A stretch of DNA of 64,000 nucleotides from Pseudo-nitzschia pungens (lineage: Eukaryota; Bacillariophyta; Bacillariophyceae; Bacillariales; Bacillariaceae): the NCBI GenBank assembly GCA_037355855.1, contig CM074763.1, positions 3,472,001 through 3,536,000 on the forward strand, in the 5' to 3' direction. Both the position numbers and the translations under genes were made by a program. Below, one piece after another: positions 1 through 11,426 of this stretch (position 1 is the first letter of the stretch; each line of letters opens with the position of its first letter). Below the pieces are notes generated by a model. That model was not told where the DNA came from and made no database searches. It saw only the letters and a list, made by a program, of their open reading frames with translations.

Positions 1-493
1 GGTGGACACGTGCCAACCAAAACAGGAGGTCGGTATATTACTTAAAGTAATGAAATCAGATAGAAAGAATCTTTCTCCCCCATCAACCATGACCCCCTTA
101 TCGGAAACAACAAAATTACCTTGTACCGGTAAGGTTTACTGAGTAACTTTCCGCAAGAATCCCGCGAATCATCCATCATTCAAAATGTAAGAGAAAATGC
201 CAAAAACTGAATTCGGCCGATCGAGCACATCACGCGAATGAAAAATCACTTCTTACTTCGGATAATTATTCAAAACGAGAACTGTTGCAAACGACTGTGT
301 CAATACTGCAATAAGTAAGACGATATATAAGTATCGAAGAGACTAGTACAAACTGTGACGGTTGGTTTTGCAACTTTTCGATTGTTTGTCCCAGAAAGTT
401 TACGAAGCAGAATTAAGCGAACTCATTGCCTTGCCTTGCCTTGTCTTTCGAAACGATAAGACGTACTCAAGCTTCTGTGACAATTGTGTGAAG
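1..493. other. 5' flank of sugar porter, no gene
   Basis: No convincing gene is seen. An open frame runs through 362-712 but it crosses the first exon and first intron of the downstream transporter and has no recognisable domain. The segment presumably holds the transporter promoter and 5' UTR. Its first 55 bases resemble 54400-54455 (a GTGCCAA block followed by a TATTACTTA/AGTAATG palindrome), which hints at a dispersed repeat. Confidence 0.5.
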
Positions 494-2897
494 ATGGGAG
501 CAAATGAAAAATCGAAGCTGTTGGGAAGCAAGAATGTGAGCCACAAAATCCTTGGTAATGCCATCTGTATTCATTTGAGTTTGTATTTGTCTTATTCAAT
601 TTCAAATCGCGATCGTTTTGTTCGTTGTGTGGCGGAAAATCGCTATCGGAATGTCGTTCTAAACATTGCAAAAACAGGATGCAAAAGGATCGTTTTCGAA
701 GTTGATGACTGATTCTTCTGATTTCGCCCGCAGTGTTCGAAGTCACACTATGGGGAAACTCGGAGGATCTTCGTCGATGGGGAACTTTCGCGTAGCTCTT
801 GGAGAAGAATTGACCAAGTCAATGCCCAAGAATTACAGCGCTACGATGGGTGGTGAAGGCGCGATATTGACTCCCTCGGAAGCTGCACAGCAAGAGATGT
901 ACTCGCAGGTTCCCTTTGTGGCGATCCCGGGTCTACAGAGGAAGGAGAAAGAAGTTGCCAGCACTTTCGCTTCCTATGCGGCCGACGTGGACGTAGCATC
1001 GACGAGCGGACTTTCGGAAATGGACAAAAATATTCGACGCGCTAGTTCCACTATGCTTATTTTGGATGAAATGGAGGAGGCTAAAGTTGTTACAGCACCG
1101 TTGATTTTCACGGTTGTTATTGTTTCCGCGTCAATGTTTTTGGTAGGGCACAACACGTCGGTTATGAATGCTCCAGAGAAAGTTGTGTTCCCTGGTCATA
1201 GTATTACTTCGTGGGCCTTGGCTGTATCTGCATTTGCTATTGGTGGACCATTTGGTTCAGGCATGGGCGGAAAGTTGGCGGACAAACGTGGTCGACGAGG
1301 TGCCATGTTAATTGGGATCTGGATGTTCTTGATCGGGGGGCTGATTCAAACAGGTTAGTTGTTCTCGTCCTCCGTTTCCCGCAGTTACTTCACACCAGTT
1401 CTGTCACAGCCTCAGGAAATAAATACTGACATTTCTTCTTCTACATGCTTCGCTGCACGCAGTTGCACAAGATATTTTGACAATTATTCTGGCTCGTTTC
1501 ATCATCGGTTTTGCATCAGGTTACACGACAGTGCTTGTACCGGTATATTTGGGTGAGGTGGCTCCTCCGAGCCTTCGTGGGACTTTGGGAACGCTCACCC
1601 AGTTTGCGCTGGTTATTGGTATCCTTTTCGCGGATCTCGTCGCATTTCCATTTGCCACGCCGACGAGATGGAGGGTTATGTTTTCATTCACTGCCACGAT
1701 TGCTTTAGGTCAGCTTCTCTTGTCTCCGTTCTTGTTAGAAAGTCCCAGATGGCTTTTGAATCGAGATCCGAATTCACTACTAGCCCGATACATTATAAAG
1801 AAACTTCGAGGTCTACGCAATGAGCAAGATGTTGAAAGAGAGGTGGGCAATTTTATTATTGGTGAATCTGCCCAGCACCACGAAGAGGGTCACGATGCGG
1901 ATACGCTTAAAGAGATTATGGCCCATGCTAAGCGACGTAAACTTTTGATCTCAAGTCTAGTACTACAGATGGCTCAACAACTATCTGGTATCAATGCTAT
2001 ATTCTTCTATTCAACAGCTATTCTGGAGGGCGTGATTGATAATCCACTTGTCGGAACAACTGTGATTGGTGCAGTGAAGTAAGCTGCTAATTTTGATGCT
2101 TGCCTTTTGTCTTCGCGAAACTAATTGCTAACGTTTTCGTTCTTTTGTTTCCTCAAATTGCAGCGTACTTGCTACCTATGCAGCTCTTTTGGTAATGGAC
2201 TCAACTGGGCGAAGGTCCTTGATTCTATGGTCGGCAGGGCTAATGTTCATCTCCTGCATTATCGTAACCCTTGCCTTGTTGGGTGTACTGAACAACGCGT
2301 TTGCACTTCTGGCAGTGAATCTTTATGTGTTTGGCTTCGAGATTGGTCTGGGACCGATTCCTTGGTTGATTGTGGCAGAAATGTTCGACGGAAAATATGT
2401 CACTGTGGCGATGAGTTTGTCCAGTCAATTAAATTGGGCTTGTAACTTCATTGTTGGGATGGTATTCCCCTACATCAATAAATACTTGGGTCCTTATTCG
2501 TTTTTTCCGTTTGCTGTCATCTTGGCCGCGACATTCCTTTTTGCGCTCTTTGTTTTGCCTGAAACGCAAGGCAAAACACCAGAAGACTTGGTTGCTGAAA
2601 TGGTGAGAAAGAATTCACAGAGCATGGTATATGAGATCAACGCAGACACAGATCAAGGCGCCATTAATGAAGAATGGAAAAAGGCCATGGAACAGCTCAT
2701 GGAAGAAGAACAAAACGAAATGAACAAAGGAAACTTTGGTGAGAGATGTATTACGATGCGATTGTTGCGATTGCGGTGGATGCTTTTTTCTTTGTGATGT
2801 CCGCTGTCCGCGCTCATACGATCGTTGCCCTGCTTTTTTTCTCATTTCTTTGTTCCATCATTCAGACTATGGCTTCAAACCAATCCCAAATGTTTAA
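494..2897 (+). CDS. GLUT/SLC2-type MFS sugar transporter, five exons
   Basis: Probable hexose porter of the major facilitator superfamily, in a plasma or internal membrane. My splice model is exons 494-535, 678-1353, 1463-2078, 2164-2738 and 2866-2897. Each intron begins GT and ends AG, phases are consistent, and the product is 646 aa. Exon 1 is only 14 codons (5' site GTGAGC, 3' site AACAG); the last exon adds 11 codons before TAA. About 150 soluble, Ser-rich residues precede the first membrane segment, which carries GHNTSVMNAP. Family motifs in order are the loop motif GGKLADKRGRR (about residue 211), RFIIGF...PVYLGEVAP, LLESPRW (about 331), QQLSGINAIFFYST, MDSTGRRS, GLGPIPW (about 506) and PETQGK (about 577). 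These are the classic sugar-porter signatures, so the family call is strong. The substrate is not shown by the sequence. The exact start and exon 1 are inferred; a later ATG at 705 is an alternative. Confidence 0.88.
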
Positions 2898-3439
2898 GTT
2901 TTATCATTTCCATTCTGTTTTCATTCTGTGAGAGCATCATGTGAAAAGTAAGGAATTGTTGTGCTATATTTCTGTTGTTACTGCCAGAAATTTAAATTGA
3001 GTGATGATCAAACAGGATACCGTAGGGTAGGATTGGAGAATCAATTATCATATCATGGTAAAAAATGGTGGCATTTGACTTGGTCATTCTTCTGTCATCT
3101 GAAGGTATTACTGATAATTGGAGTCACCCATCACTTTAAACAATAGTAGCTGATAATACAGTACTCTCACTTAGCTCGTGCAACGTTGGTAAAATCTAGT
3201 GTGGAACAAAACAACTTTCCATGAAAATTCTGACATACTGGTAGGTTTGCTGTACTAGTACACACTACATAGTAACTCTTATCAGCTGTCCCCTCCAAGA
3301 CTTTCATGTTGTTTGGTTGGGGACTTGAAGGCATCCTGATCTTTGTCTGGTGGTAGAATTTTCTACACAGCTCTACAGAGCACCTCCGAGGGAACTTCTC
3401 TAGAAATCTCTCTATCACTAATTCTACATAAAATTGTTG
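2898..3439. other. Intergenic, no gene seen
   Basis: AT-rich sequence after the transporter stop, presumably its 3' UTR and spacer. Short open frames here have no recognisable motifs. From about 3350 the sequence may be very decayed Gypsy DNA, but it becomes alignable to pol only near 3440. Confidence 0.5.
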
Positions 3440-4140
3440 AGAATCACATTTTGGCTCCTACTGAACTAATCTATAATATGATCATAGGATCCAATTTAAT
3501 GGCACAACTGGGACTTGATATCAAATACAGCTCCCAAACAATCAAATGACAAGGAGACACCATCCCATGAAGGGGGTGGGAGAGCTCTCTGACCTGGAAA
3601 AGTGTGAGGCTATCTTCTTTGCCAACACCAAAGCCCAATACTCGAGCATGAGGAGGAACGGCGAGCAAAAATCCTAGATGCAGATTATTCTGAGGTGAAT
3701 ATTGATGCTATGGTCACTGACCTGGAAATCATAGATGCCTCAAAGGCGGTGCTGAAAACTACACTAAAGAAGTTCCTGACTCTCTTTGGAGGGGGGTCGG
3801 GTCTGCTCAAAAATATCAAGCAGGTAACAATAGAACTCCAACCAGGGGTCAAGTCAGTTTGCCAAAGGTACTACTCTGTACCATACGCGTTTGAACAAGC
3901 ACTACGAAAAGAAATCAATTGTCTATGTGAGATTGGAGTCCTGGAGAAACTGCCCCATGATGATGACTCACCATGGGTATCCCCTACCTTTTGCCAACCA
4001 AAGAAGATGGGGGACATTTGGGTACTTACCAACGTTCAGAAATGAAGGCAGCAATCCAAAGGAAACCATTCCTGCCACCATGAATTGGAGAAAGAACCCA
4101 GCGTCTCAAGAAATTACAGTCTGCAATGTAACATGCTAGC
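3440..4140 (+). pseudogene. Decayed Gypsy pol fragment (G0)
   Basis: Relic of the same Gypsy family found four more times in the window. Readable pieces are MIIGSNLMAQLGLDIKYSSQ (end of the protease region), LTLFGGGSGLLKNI, ELQPGVK, RYYSVPYAFEQALRKEI and LEKLPHDDDSPW (start of reverse transcriptase). They lie in changing frames with stops, for example after the protease piece near 3547. The fragment stops just after the IQRKPF region. Its 3' side is replaced by a Copia LTR fragment. It is more diverged than G1-G4, so it is probably the oldest Gypsy copy here. Confidence 0.8.
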
Positions 4141-4148
4141 GTAAGGTA

Positions 4149-4410
4149 GTAGTGTCACGACTGGATAATTAACCGGATCCCACATGTGAATTGAATATAA
4201 AGACTTGGTGTACATATATATCATATGTACCTAACTTGGAGCAGCAACAGTGATATGAGATTAAGGATACTTACAAGAACGTATAGACCTATATTTAATG
4301 TACAAAGACGGATATTATATAAAGAGGTTTTGATGACATCATTGCTCATTATTCTCTCTCTTTATTTTAATCCCATATCGCAAAGTATACACAGCACACA
4401 ATTTTCCCAC
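4149..4410 (+). repeat. Copia LTR fragment
   Basis: The stretch from TGTCACGAC to CACACAATTTT matches, with many substitutions, the LTR at 30475-30684. Both share an ATATA/AAGAG run, a TGACATCAT block, TCTCTCTTTATT and the CACACAATTTT block. It lacks the terminal GTTACA end. It abuts truncated Gypsy leader DNA, so it marks an old insertion or recombination junction. Confidence 0.6.
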
Positions 4411-4742
4411 AGGAATGGGAAGTGGGACCGGCCCGGTGAATGCTTCATAGAGAAGCAACGCCGGAGAGCCACAGGAACCGACTCCCGTGACACTAAAACA
4501 GAAACAACTCCGGGGAACCACAGGATTCCCGGGAACTAAAGAGAGAAACAACTCCCACTGGTGTACAAGCCTGGGGGGAAAAATCAGTTATAACACGAGA
4601 TATCACGAGAACTATGTATCTCAAGGGGAAACTGGAGCAAACTGAAACAATCACTTTTGCTCATTTCCAAACCAAATAACAACTCACAGAAATATTGTAA
4701 CTAAATTAAACTAAAATTTAATAACTGACTGTTTAACCCACC
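4411..4742 (+). other. Truncated 5' leader of Gypsy G1
   Basis: Non-coding leader that matches, in reverse orientation, the leaders of G2 (22694-23430) and G3 (48552-49295). Shared blocks include GTGGGACCGGCCCGGTGA, the GCCGGAGAGCCAC block and GGGAACTAAAGAGAGAAACA. Only about 330 of the usual 740 bases remain. Confidence 0.75.
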
Positions 4743-6027
4743 ATGGCGTCTAAAGGAACCAAACAGGTACCATTCAGATTCACAAGAGAGGACTGGCCAG
4801 AAGATGCCACCACTGTAAAGATGAGCATTCACTCCAAAAAGGGAGGAGTAGCCTTCAGTGACTACCTGAAGGTACTTACCGGCACCGAAAGACCGGAACT
4901 CTTCATCATATGGAAAAGAGACTTTGACCAGAAAATTGCTGGCAATGACAAACTCCAAGGAGATCAGAAACTGGATGTCCTCCAGAGAATTCTCTCACAC
5001 GAGGTACTCTCCATCGTCCAGATGACCCTAGGCTGGTCCTACTACGCCAAGCCGGGACACAAGATACACAACAACCAACTGATCAAAAAGAGGATCCAAC
5101 AAATCGGACAAACCAAACCCACCAAAGAACCTCCCTCTGGTACAACCAAGGAGCCGGTAGAGGGCACAACCCCCAAACCAAAAATACCGAAACAACTGCT
5201 ACGGCAACGTTTGAAGCGGAAACAGAGCCCAAGGACCTCGGCGCTCCAATCCCCAAGAAAAGGGTATCAGATGCCCTCATCCAGTACTACCAAACTGAGG
5301 CGTACAAAAAGGATGTCATTGAGGAATGCATGCACGCCCTCAAACTAAAAATCTTTGGCAATGACATGAATGGCAAAAGAGCCTACATTCTCCTTTGGAG
5401 ATTCATGCGAGGCACACAAGTTGACATGAAACACGGTATCCGCTCCTGGAGCAACCGCATGGCCGAACTACAAAGCTATCTCCCGGAATGCCTCTGGGAG
5501 AGTGGCGCCGTGGCAGGACAAGCACCTTCCCGCTTCACAGAAGCAAAAATGAAGGAAATCCTGGATTCCAACATGACCCACACCCAAAGGGACAAATTGG
5601 AACACATTGGGTGGGACGTATATGCCCATCCCTTCAACACCACTATCAACAAACTCAAAAACTTGGAAACCACCATCCAGAGCGAGGAAGAACTCTGCAA
5701 ACAGATCACTGAATTGGAAAAACAGAACGGCGGGGCCAAGAAGAGTACCAAGGCCACTTCTGGAGGAGGAAACGCCAAGTCCCCCGGCAAAAAGAAGCGC
5801 CCAATGGACAACAACAAGCAACTATGCAAAATCTGTGGCAAGACCCACGCCAGCAAGTGCTGGAAACTAACCGGAGGTCCCTCCAAGAAGGGGAAATTTG
5901 ACCTGGAAACCATCATCCTGCTCAAGGAGCACTTTGTAGCAAAGGAAGACTCAGATGATGAGCAACACTCTAAACCCCACTGGGGAAGGAAACTCTCAAA
6001 CCACAAGTACTTCTATGTACTGGCCAC
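4743..6027 (+). pseudogene. gag: Gypsy G1 gag, first part, frameshifted
   Basis: Encodes the Gag structural protein of G1. It begins ATGGCGTCTAAAGG after CCACC and reads MASKGTKQVPFRFTREDWPEDA, the conserved start of this Gag family. The frame is lost near 5160-5220, in the variable Pro/Thr-rich linker. The correct continuation (YKKDVIEECMHALKLKIFGN onward) is in another frame that stays open to the G2 junction. The nucleic-acid-binding knuckle CKICGKTHASKC is present near 5826-5862. Gag is cut at about codon VLAT by the G2 insertion, and its last about 20 codons reappear at 23608. Confidence 0.85.
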
Positions 6028-6074
6028 TTACTCCAGTCCCGAGTGGATTCGTGACTGTATTTCAGTGCACGGCA
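6028..6074 (-). repeat. Remnant of G2 3' LTR
   Basis: 47 bp matching the GTGCACGGCA end of the 177-187-bp Gypsy LTR. It covers the CAGTCCCGAGTGG block and the terminal GGCA, directly before GGAGGAGCA-like polypurine sequence (read on the minus strand) downstream of pol. The other 130-140 bp of the LTR are deleted. Confidence 0.75.
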
Positions 6075-6102
6075 TGCTCCTCCATGGTACTGTTGCGATT
6101 GG

Positions 6103-9100
6103 TTACTTCTTCTGCTCAGTGCTATCCCTGCAATAATAGGGGTGTACTCTTCTGATGTTAACCCGGTCGGTTACAAAGGGAGCAGTTTCAATAGTTACAG
6201 TTCCATTAACGTGGGCCTTGAGCACCTTGTAAGGTCCTTGCCGTGGGAAGGATAGTTTTGGAATAATGTCCTTCCTTTCCAGGGTGACATAGTCTCCTTC
6301 CTTATAGACATGGGGGATCCTCTTCTGGTTCTCCCTGATGTTGCTCTTGTGGATGGTGCTTTTCTGCTTCCTTGCTTGGATTGCTTCCCAATCCACTGGG
6401 AAATTCACAGGCATGAACATGTCTCTGCCAAACACCAGTTGTGCTGGGGAATACCCCAACGTGGTGTGGATGGTGCTTCTGATAGCATATGCTGCCTTGC
6501 TGGTGAATTCCTCAAAAGGGTCCTTCTCGTGGAGGTCCCTTTGCTCCAGGTTGAAGGACAGTAAACAATCCTTCAACACTTGGTGGATCCTCTTCAATAC
6601 AGCATTGGATTGAGGGTTCCAGGCGCCACTGGGCTTTCTTTTCATCCCCATGTTCTCGCAGAGCTCTTGGAACTCTGCTTTGAACTCACTCCCACCATCA
6701 AAGCCAATTTTCTTTGGGCGCGGATATCTTGCCAGCCAGGTACTGTCCAACAATTGTTGAGTTTCTGCTGCATTTGGGGAGTCCTTCAGGTGAGCCAGTT
6801 CAAACCACCCGGTCACTGGATCCACCATGGTGAGGACATGGATGTGGTAATCTTTACCATTTTTGTTGTGGACAGTTGCAGGTCCCCAGAGGTCCACATT
6901 GACCCTTTGCCATTTGGTGACCTCCGCTGCCTTCTCCGGTAGTAGTCCATACTTCTTCCGGCCACTCTTCTTAAACATCTGGCATGTGTGGCAGTGTTTA
7001 CAGAGGTCCTGGACGTCCTTCCGTAGGCCCTTCCAGGTGAAGACTGAGCGTATGCTCTGTTCCATTCTCTTTTCCCCGGGGTGCACCAACATTGTGTGGT
7101 ACCACTCCATTACTCTTTGTTTGAGTCTGTCGGGAATGAGGATCTTGCCTTCTTTGTGGATGAGGCTGAAATCTTCCACATTTTTGGTGGTTAGGCCTTT
7201 GTCTTTTTCCAGAGCACTCATGATTTTTGTGTCCTTCTGTTGGTAGAACTGAATCATGTCCGGGGCAAGTGGGAATGCACTGTTGCCCTGGAATTCTTCT
7301 GGCGATTCTTCCCCAAGTGGGAATAGGAGTTGCCGGAGGTGCGCTTCCTTGTCCGCGTAGGTGAGGGGCTTATTTGGTGGTAGCCATTCCACTGTATCCG
7401 CTGGATCATCTGTAATGTCCAGTCGGGACAGCACGTCTGCTGCGTCATTTTCTTTGCCAGCAACATGCTTGACTACCGGGTGGAACTCCTCCATAAGGAG
7501 TCTCCACCGGACCATTCTTTGGGTCGGCATCTGCTGATACAATAGGTTCAGGTGATTCGTGTGAATGGTTACATCCTGGCCTCGCAGGATTCCTTCGAAT
7601 GCTTTTAAGCCCTCTACTATGCCCAGGAGTTCTTTTTCTCCCACAGTGTAGTTGAGTTGTGCTGAGTTCAGCTTCCGGGTGTAGAATCCAAGTGGTTTCC
7701 CATCTTGGCATACAGTTGCTCCCAGTTGCCGGTCACTGGCGTCTGAGTAGAGATGAAATGGTTTTGTAAAGTCCGGGAATGCAAGTTTTGCTTCATCTGC
7801 GAGCATCCTCTTCGCCTCCATGAAAGCTTTCTGCTCTGCTGGACCCCAGTACCAGTTTGTTTTTCCCTTTTTCCCTGCCAGTTTGTTGAGCGGGGCGAGG
7901 ATGTGGGAGCGGCGCTTCCACATGTCCCTGTAGAAGTTGACCATTCCAAGGAACATCTTGAGTTGCTTGGCGTTCTTGGGGGCTTCCAGACGCTTCATCC
8001 CCTCCAGCTTCTTTGGCTGGGGTTGGATGCCCTCTGTTGTTAATAGGAATCCCAGATATTCCACTTCTTTTTGCATGAAGAAGGATTTTCTGAGGTTGGC
8101 CCAAAAGCCAGCATCATCCAGTGTCTGGAGGACTGTATCGATTTTGTCGAGGTGATCCTGTTCAGATTCCCCCTCGCGTTGGATGATTAAGATATCATCG
8201 ATGTAGACAAGGACATAGTCCAGGTCGCCAAGTAGGTTCATCATGACCGACTGGAAGATATCCGGTGCGCATGCAATCCCCATAGCCAATCGCTTGTAGG
8301 CATACTTCCCCCATGGCAAGATGGTGGAGCAAATCTTTTGGCTCTCCTTGCAGATGGGGATGGTGTAGTAACCTTGAGATAAGTCCAGTGCCGTAGCGGA
8401 CTTGAATTTTTGTAGTCTTTGGATGGTTTCCCCTATTCGTGGTAGCGGAAACGGCTTTCTTTGAATTGCTGCATTCATCTTTCGAAAGTCAGTTAGCACT
8501 CGGATGTCCCCGGTTTTCTTAGGTTGACAAAAAGTAGGAGATGCCCACGGGGAGTCATCATCATGTGGAAGTTTCTCCAGGACTCCAATATCACAGAGCC
8601 TGTTGATTTCCTTCTGGAGTGCTTGTTCAAAGGCATGGGGCACCAAGTAGTACCTCTGCCTGACCGGTTTGACCCCTGGTTGGAGTTCAATGGATACGGG
8701 ATCGATATTTTTGAGTAATCCCAGGCCTCCTCCAAAGAGTGTCGGGAATTTCTTTAGTGTTTGTTTCAAGGCCTCCTTGGACTTGTCTGTGATCTCCAGG
8801 TCAGCAACCATAGCGTCGATATCAACTTTGGAGTAGTCTGCGTCCAGAATTTTGGCTTGCCTCTCTTCCTCCTGTTGGAGGATTGGACTCTGTGTGTTGG
8901 CGAAGAATACTGCCTCACATTTGTCCGGGTCAGAGAGCTCCCCCATTCCCTTCATGGGGATGAAGTCACCCTGCCATGTGAGTGTTTGGGAGCTGTATTT
9001 GATATCCAGTCCCATTTGTGCCATCAGGTCGGATCCTATGATCATGTCATAGGGCACCTCCTCGTGGTGATGGTACTCATCCACTTGGAAGGTCCATCTG

Positions 9101-9378
9101 ATGGTCTTAGAATTTGAAAACTCTATCAGCCTTAGTCCCACTGAAGCCGCGGACTTTGTTCGAAATTTGCCCCCATAGGTATTATAGGTAACAGATCATT
9201 GGTCCCGGTTCGTAAGTTGACTTCGGTGGACAAAGTGCTTTAGAATTATGGATTTGGAGCAACCTGAGTCCAGTAGACCCCGGAGCATACTCCCCCTTCC
9301 CTTGTGGTCCAGTACCTCCACACAGAGGTCCGCAAATCGGTTGATTAGGCATGGTCCGGTGTGGATGGCGTCGACCAT
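6103..9378 (-). pseudogene. pol: Gypsy G2 pol (PR-RT-RH-INT), one stop
   Basis: Polyprotein for reverse transcription and integration. Frame 9378-9196 holds the retropepsin motif LLDSGCSKSII and ends at a UGA in the codons after QLTNRDQ. The same frame reopens and runs 9141-6103 for 1012 codons. Motifs in order are IGSDLMAQMGLDI, the RT block with VYIDDILII (about 8195), RNase H DASDRQLGATV, the integrase zinc region HTMLVH...CKHCHTC, and the core with DLWGP and FDGGSEF. The third catalytic position reads NAVLKRIHQ (Lys codon at 6592-6594), where G3 has Glu, so integrase should be inactive. There is no chromodomain. The upstream gag UGA (9379-9381) is immediately followed by ATG in the same frame. 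Confidence 0.88.
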
Positions 9379-9674
9379 TCAGTTGTGGGATCCTTTCTTC
9401 TTGAAGGTTTTTCTGTACTTTCTCCTGTACTCTTTGAGTTCCTGCTCTGAGATGTCAATCTCATTGTTGGAGACTTCATGGTCAGCTTGGGCCGTGGCCA
9501 GCACATAGGAGTACTCGTGGTTGGAGAGGGTTCTTCCCCAGTGGGGTTTGGAGTGTTGCTCAGTGTCTGAGTCTTCTTTTGCCACAAAATGCTCCTTGAG
9601 CAGATTGATGGTTTCCCAGTCAAATTTCCCCTTCTTGGGGGGTCCTCCGGTTAGTTTCCAGCATTTGCCGGCAT
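9379..9674 (-). pseudogene. gag: Gypsy G2 gag, C-terminal part
   Basis: C-terminal quarter of Gag: KLTGGPPKKGKFDWETINLL, then the acidic HFVAKEDSDTEQHSKPHWGR, and the basic end KYRKTFKKKGSHN before UGA. It starts inside the zinc-knuckle codons, exactly at the 18-bp duplicated target. Its N-terminal partner lies at 21592-22693. Confidence 0.85.
9657..9674. repeat. 18-bp target site duplication, left copy
   Basis: TCCAGCATTTGCCGGCAT is repeated exactly at 21574-21591. It is present once in the uninterrupted gag of related copies (with substitutions). This proves that 9675-21573 is inserted DNA. A duplication of this length is typical of target-primed reverse transcription, not of LTR or most DNA transposons. 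Confidence 0.85.
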
Positions 9675-10173
9675 ACAATTTGCGCGAAGCGCATTTTGTC
9701 CGACGTTCCGATGTTCCAGTACTAAAAATACGTAGATTTCTACACAACTTTACCATGCAATATCTCGCTCCCTTTTACACCCCCAATCACAACCCCAGGA
9801 CCTACATGTATTAACCAAGACCTCCGCTCTTTGTTTCTGCTATCAGTTCAGTTGCTTGCTGCTTTGTTTTGGCTGCTTTGGTGCCTATTCACCATTGCCA
9901 TGGTCGATCGGCAACAGCAGCAGCAGCAGCAAACCGACACATAATTTTCTACAGCACTTCCAGTACAGATTCTACCGTACAGCAAAACCGACAACAACGT
10001 TGTATTTCTGCTTCGATCTGTTTCCCAGCTCCATTCCAAGGCCCTTAAGTATATCTTATACTTAATGTTCTACACTGTTTCCAAGCTGCTTAAGTGATTC
10101 TCACTTAATGTTCTACATTCTTCGAAGTTCCTTGCTGAGTCCTCTTAAGTCTTTTCAAGTCGAAGTTCACGAA

Positions 10174-10492
10174 CAGCCCCTTCCACTGTAGGAATCTTTT
10201 TTAAAAGAAATTCTGTCATCTGTTTTCAAGTCCATTGCCCTGCTGGACCCTAAGTGTTTTCACTTATGGTCCTACTGTTTCTTGACCCAAGCCCCAAAGC
10301 CGCTAAGTACAGTTTGCTTAAGGCTCCACCACCTACATAACCCTCTCAGGTGTACTGTATAAATGTCATCTGTTTCCAAGTCTACTGCCCTGATGGACCC
10401 TAAGTGTTTTCGCTTATGGTCCTACTGTTTCCTGACCCAAGCCCTAAAGCCACTAAGTACAGTTTGCTTAAGGCTCCCCTACCTACATATAT
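10174..10492 (+). repeat. 150-bp hairpin satellite, left units
   Basis: Two units of a tandem repeat with a period of 150 bp. Their hairpins start at 10245 and 10395 (arms GGACCCTAAG and CTTATGGTCC, loop TGTTTTC plus one base). A second imperfect stem, GCTAAG...CTTAAGGC, follows in each unit. The array resumes in phase after the Copia insertion: the distance from 10395 to the hairpin at 20433, minus the Copia element and a 5-bp duplication, is exactly 150. Confidence 0.8.
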
Positions 10493-11426
10493 ATGAAGAT
10501 ATCCAGTGTGCTATGATCTGTGCTAAGGCCCTGTGTAGAAGGGCTACTGGGTCTACAGTCAGCAACATCCAGTAGCTGACTAACAGGTGCTGAGCTGAGT
10601 GCTGAGATGTGTGCTAATTGGTAGCATACAGGCCTAGCAACAGGCTCAGCAACAGGCTCAGCAACAGGCTTAGCAACAGGCTTAGCAGCAGGCTTAGCAA
10701 CAGGCTTAGCAGCAGACCTATATCCTACTATATCCTGTTTAGTATGGATGCTAGCAGAGTTTACTAGGGTCGCCGCGTACGATTTGTACCAATCGTACGT
10801 ACCCCGAGTAAAGCACCTGTTATGGTGTAGCTAAATGCTACAGGGTTAGGGTTGCTAAGGCTACGAGATACTGATGGTGCTAACCTACCATAATATCTTG
10901 CTAAGATACGATGCTACCGCCGGGGTCGGGTCATTGGTGTATAATATATACCATGACCGGATACCCGGCCCAAACAGTTACCAAACGTGCTAGCACACGA
11001 TTCGATCTAATTAATCGGAGCGATACTCCGATACGGTATGCTACTCGTAGGATACAGTACCAGAGCTACAGGAGCGCTGTTATTATACGAGTTAGCGAGT
11101 TAGCGAATCGATGTCACGATACAATACAGAGCTGAGCGCTTTGGCTCAGCTCCCCTTTTATTCACTCTTTATATTTCACTCTAAAATAAACACACCTATC
11201 ATGCCCTCCCCTTACGACGATTCCGATGTACCTCTAGGGAAGTGCCTTGTATTGCTTGAGCGTATGCAATAGACCTTGAACAGTCCACTGTAGACTCACG
11301 ATTTGCCAGGACTTTATGTATTATTATTGTTAAGGCTTTTGCCTATTTTTCAGTACGTAGTATAAGAAGATTCATCTACAAGTCGATTAAGTTCCCGAAG
11401 ACCGCTGACGAGCGGATATCAACACA
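10493..11426 (+). repeat. Copia 5' LTR
   Basis: 934 bp, ATGAAGATATCC to GGATATCAACACA; the termini are near-inverted around GATATC. It contains about eight AGCAACAGGCT-type units (about 10640-10715), a CGTACGATT...AATCGTACG hairpin (about 10778-10801) and a strong stem-loop GAGCTGAGC...GCTCAGCTC near 11131-11154, followed by a T-rich run that may act in RNA 3'-end formation. The latter stem is also conserved in the solo LTR. The short 74-codon frame here is not a gene. Confidence 0.9.

Noticed and set aside
1..55. Similarity to 54400-54455 as a large flanking repeat or element terminus
   Set aside because: Only short, imperfect similarity around TATTACTTA/AGTAATG; too weak to call a repeat pair.
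362..712. Open frame of 116 codons upstream of the sugar porter
   Set aside because: It overlaps the proposed exon 1 and first intron in another frame, lacks a domain and disappears under the splice model.
10911..11135. 74-codon frame with identical copy at 19860-20084
   Set aside because: It lies inside the Copia LTR; identity reflects the LTR pair, not a conserved gene.
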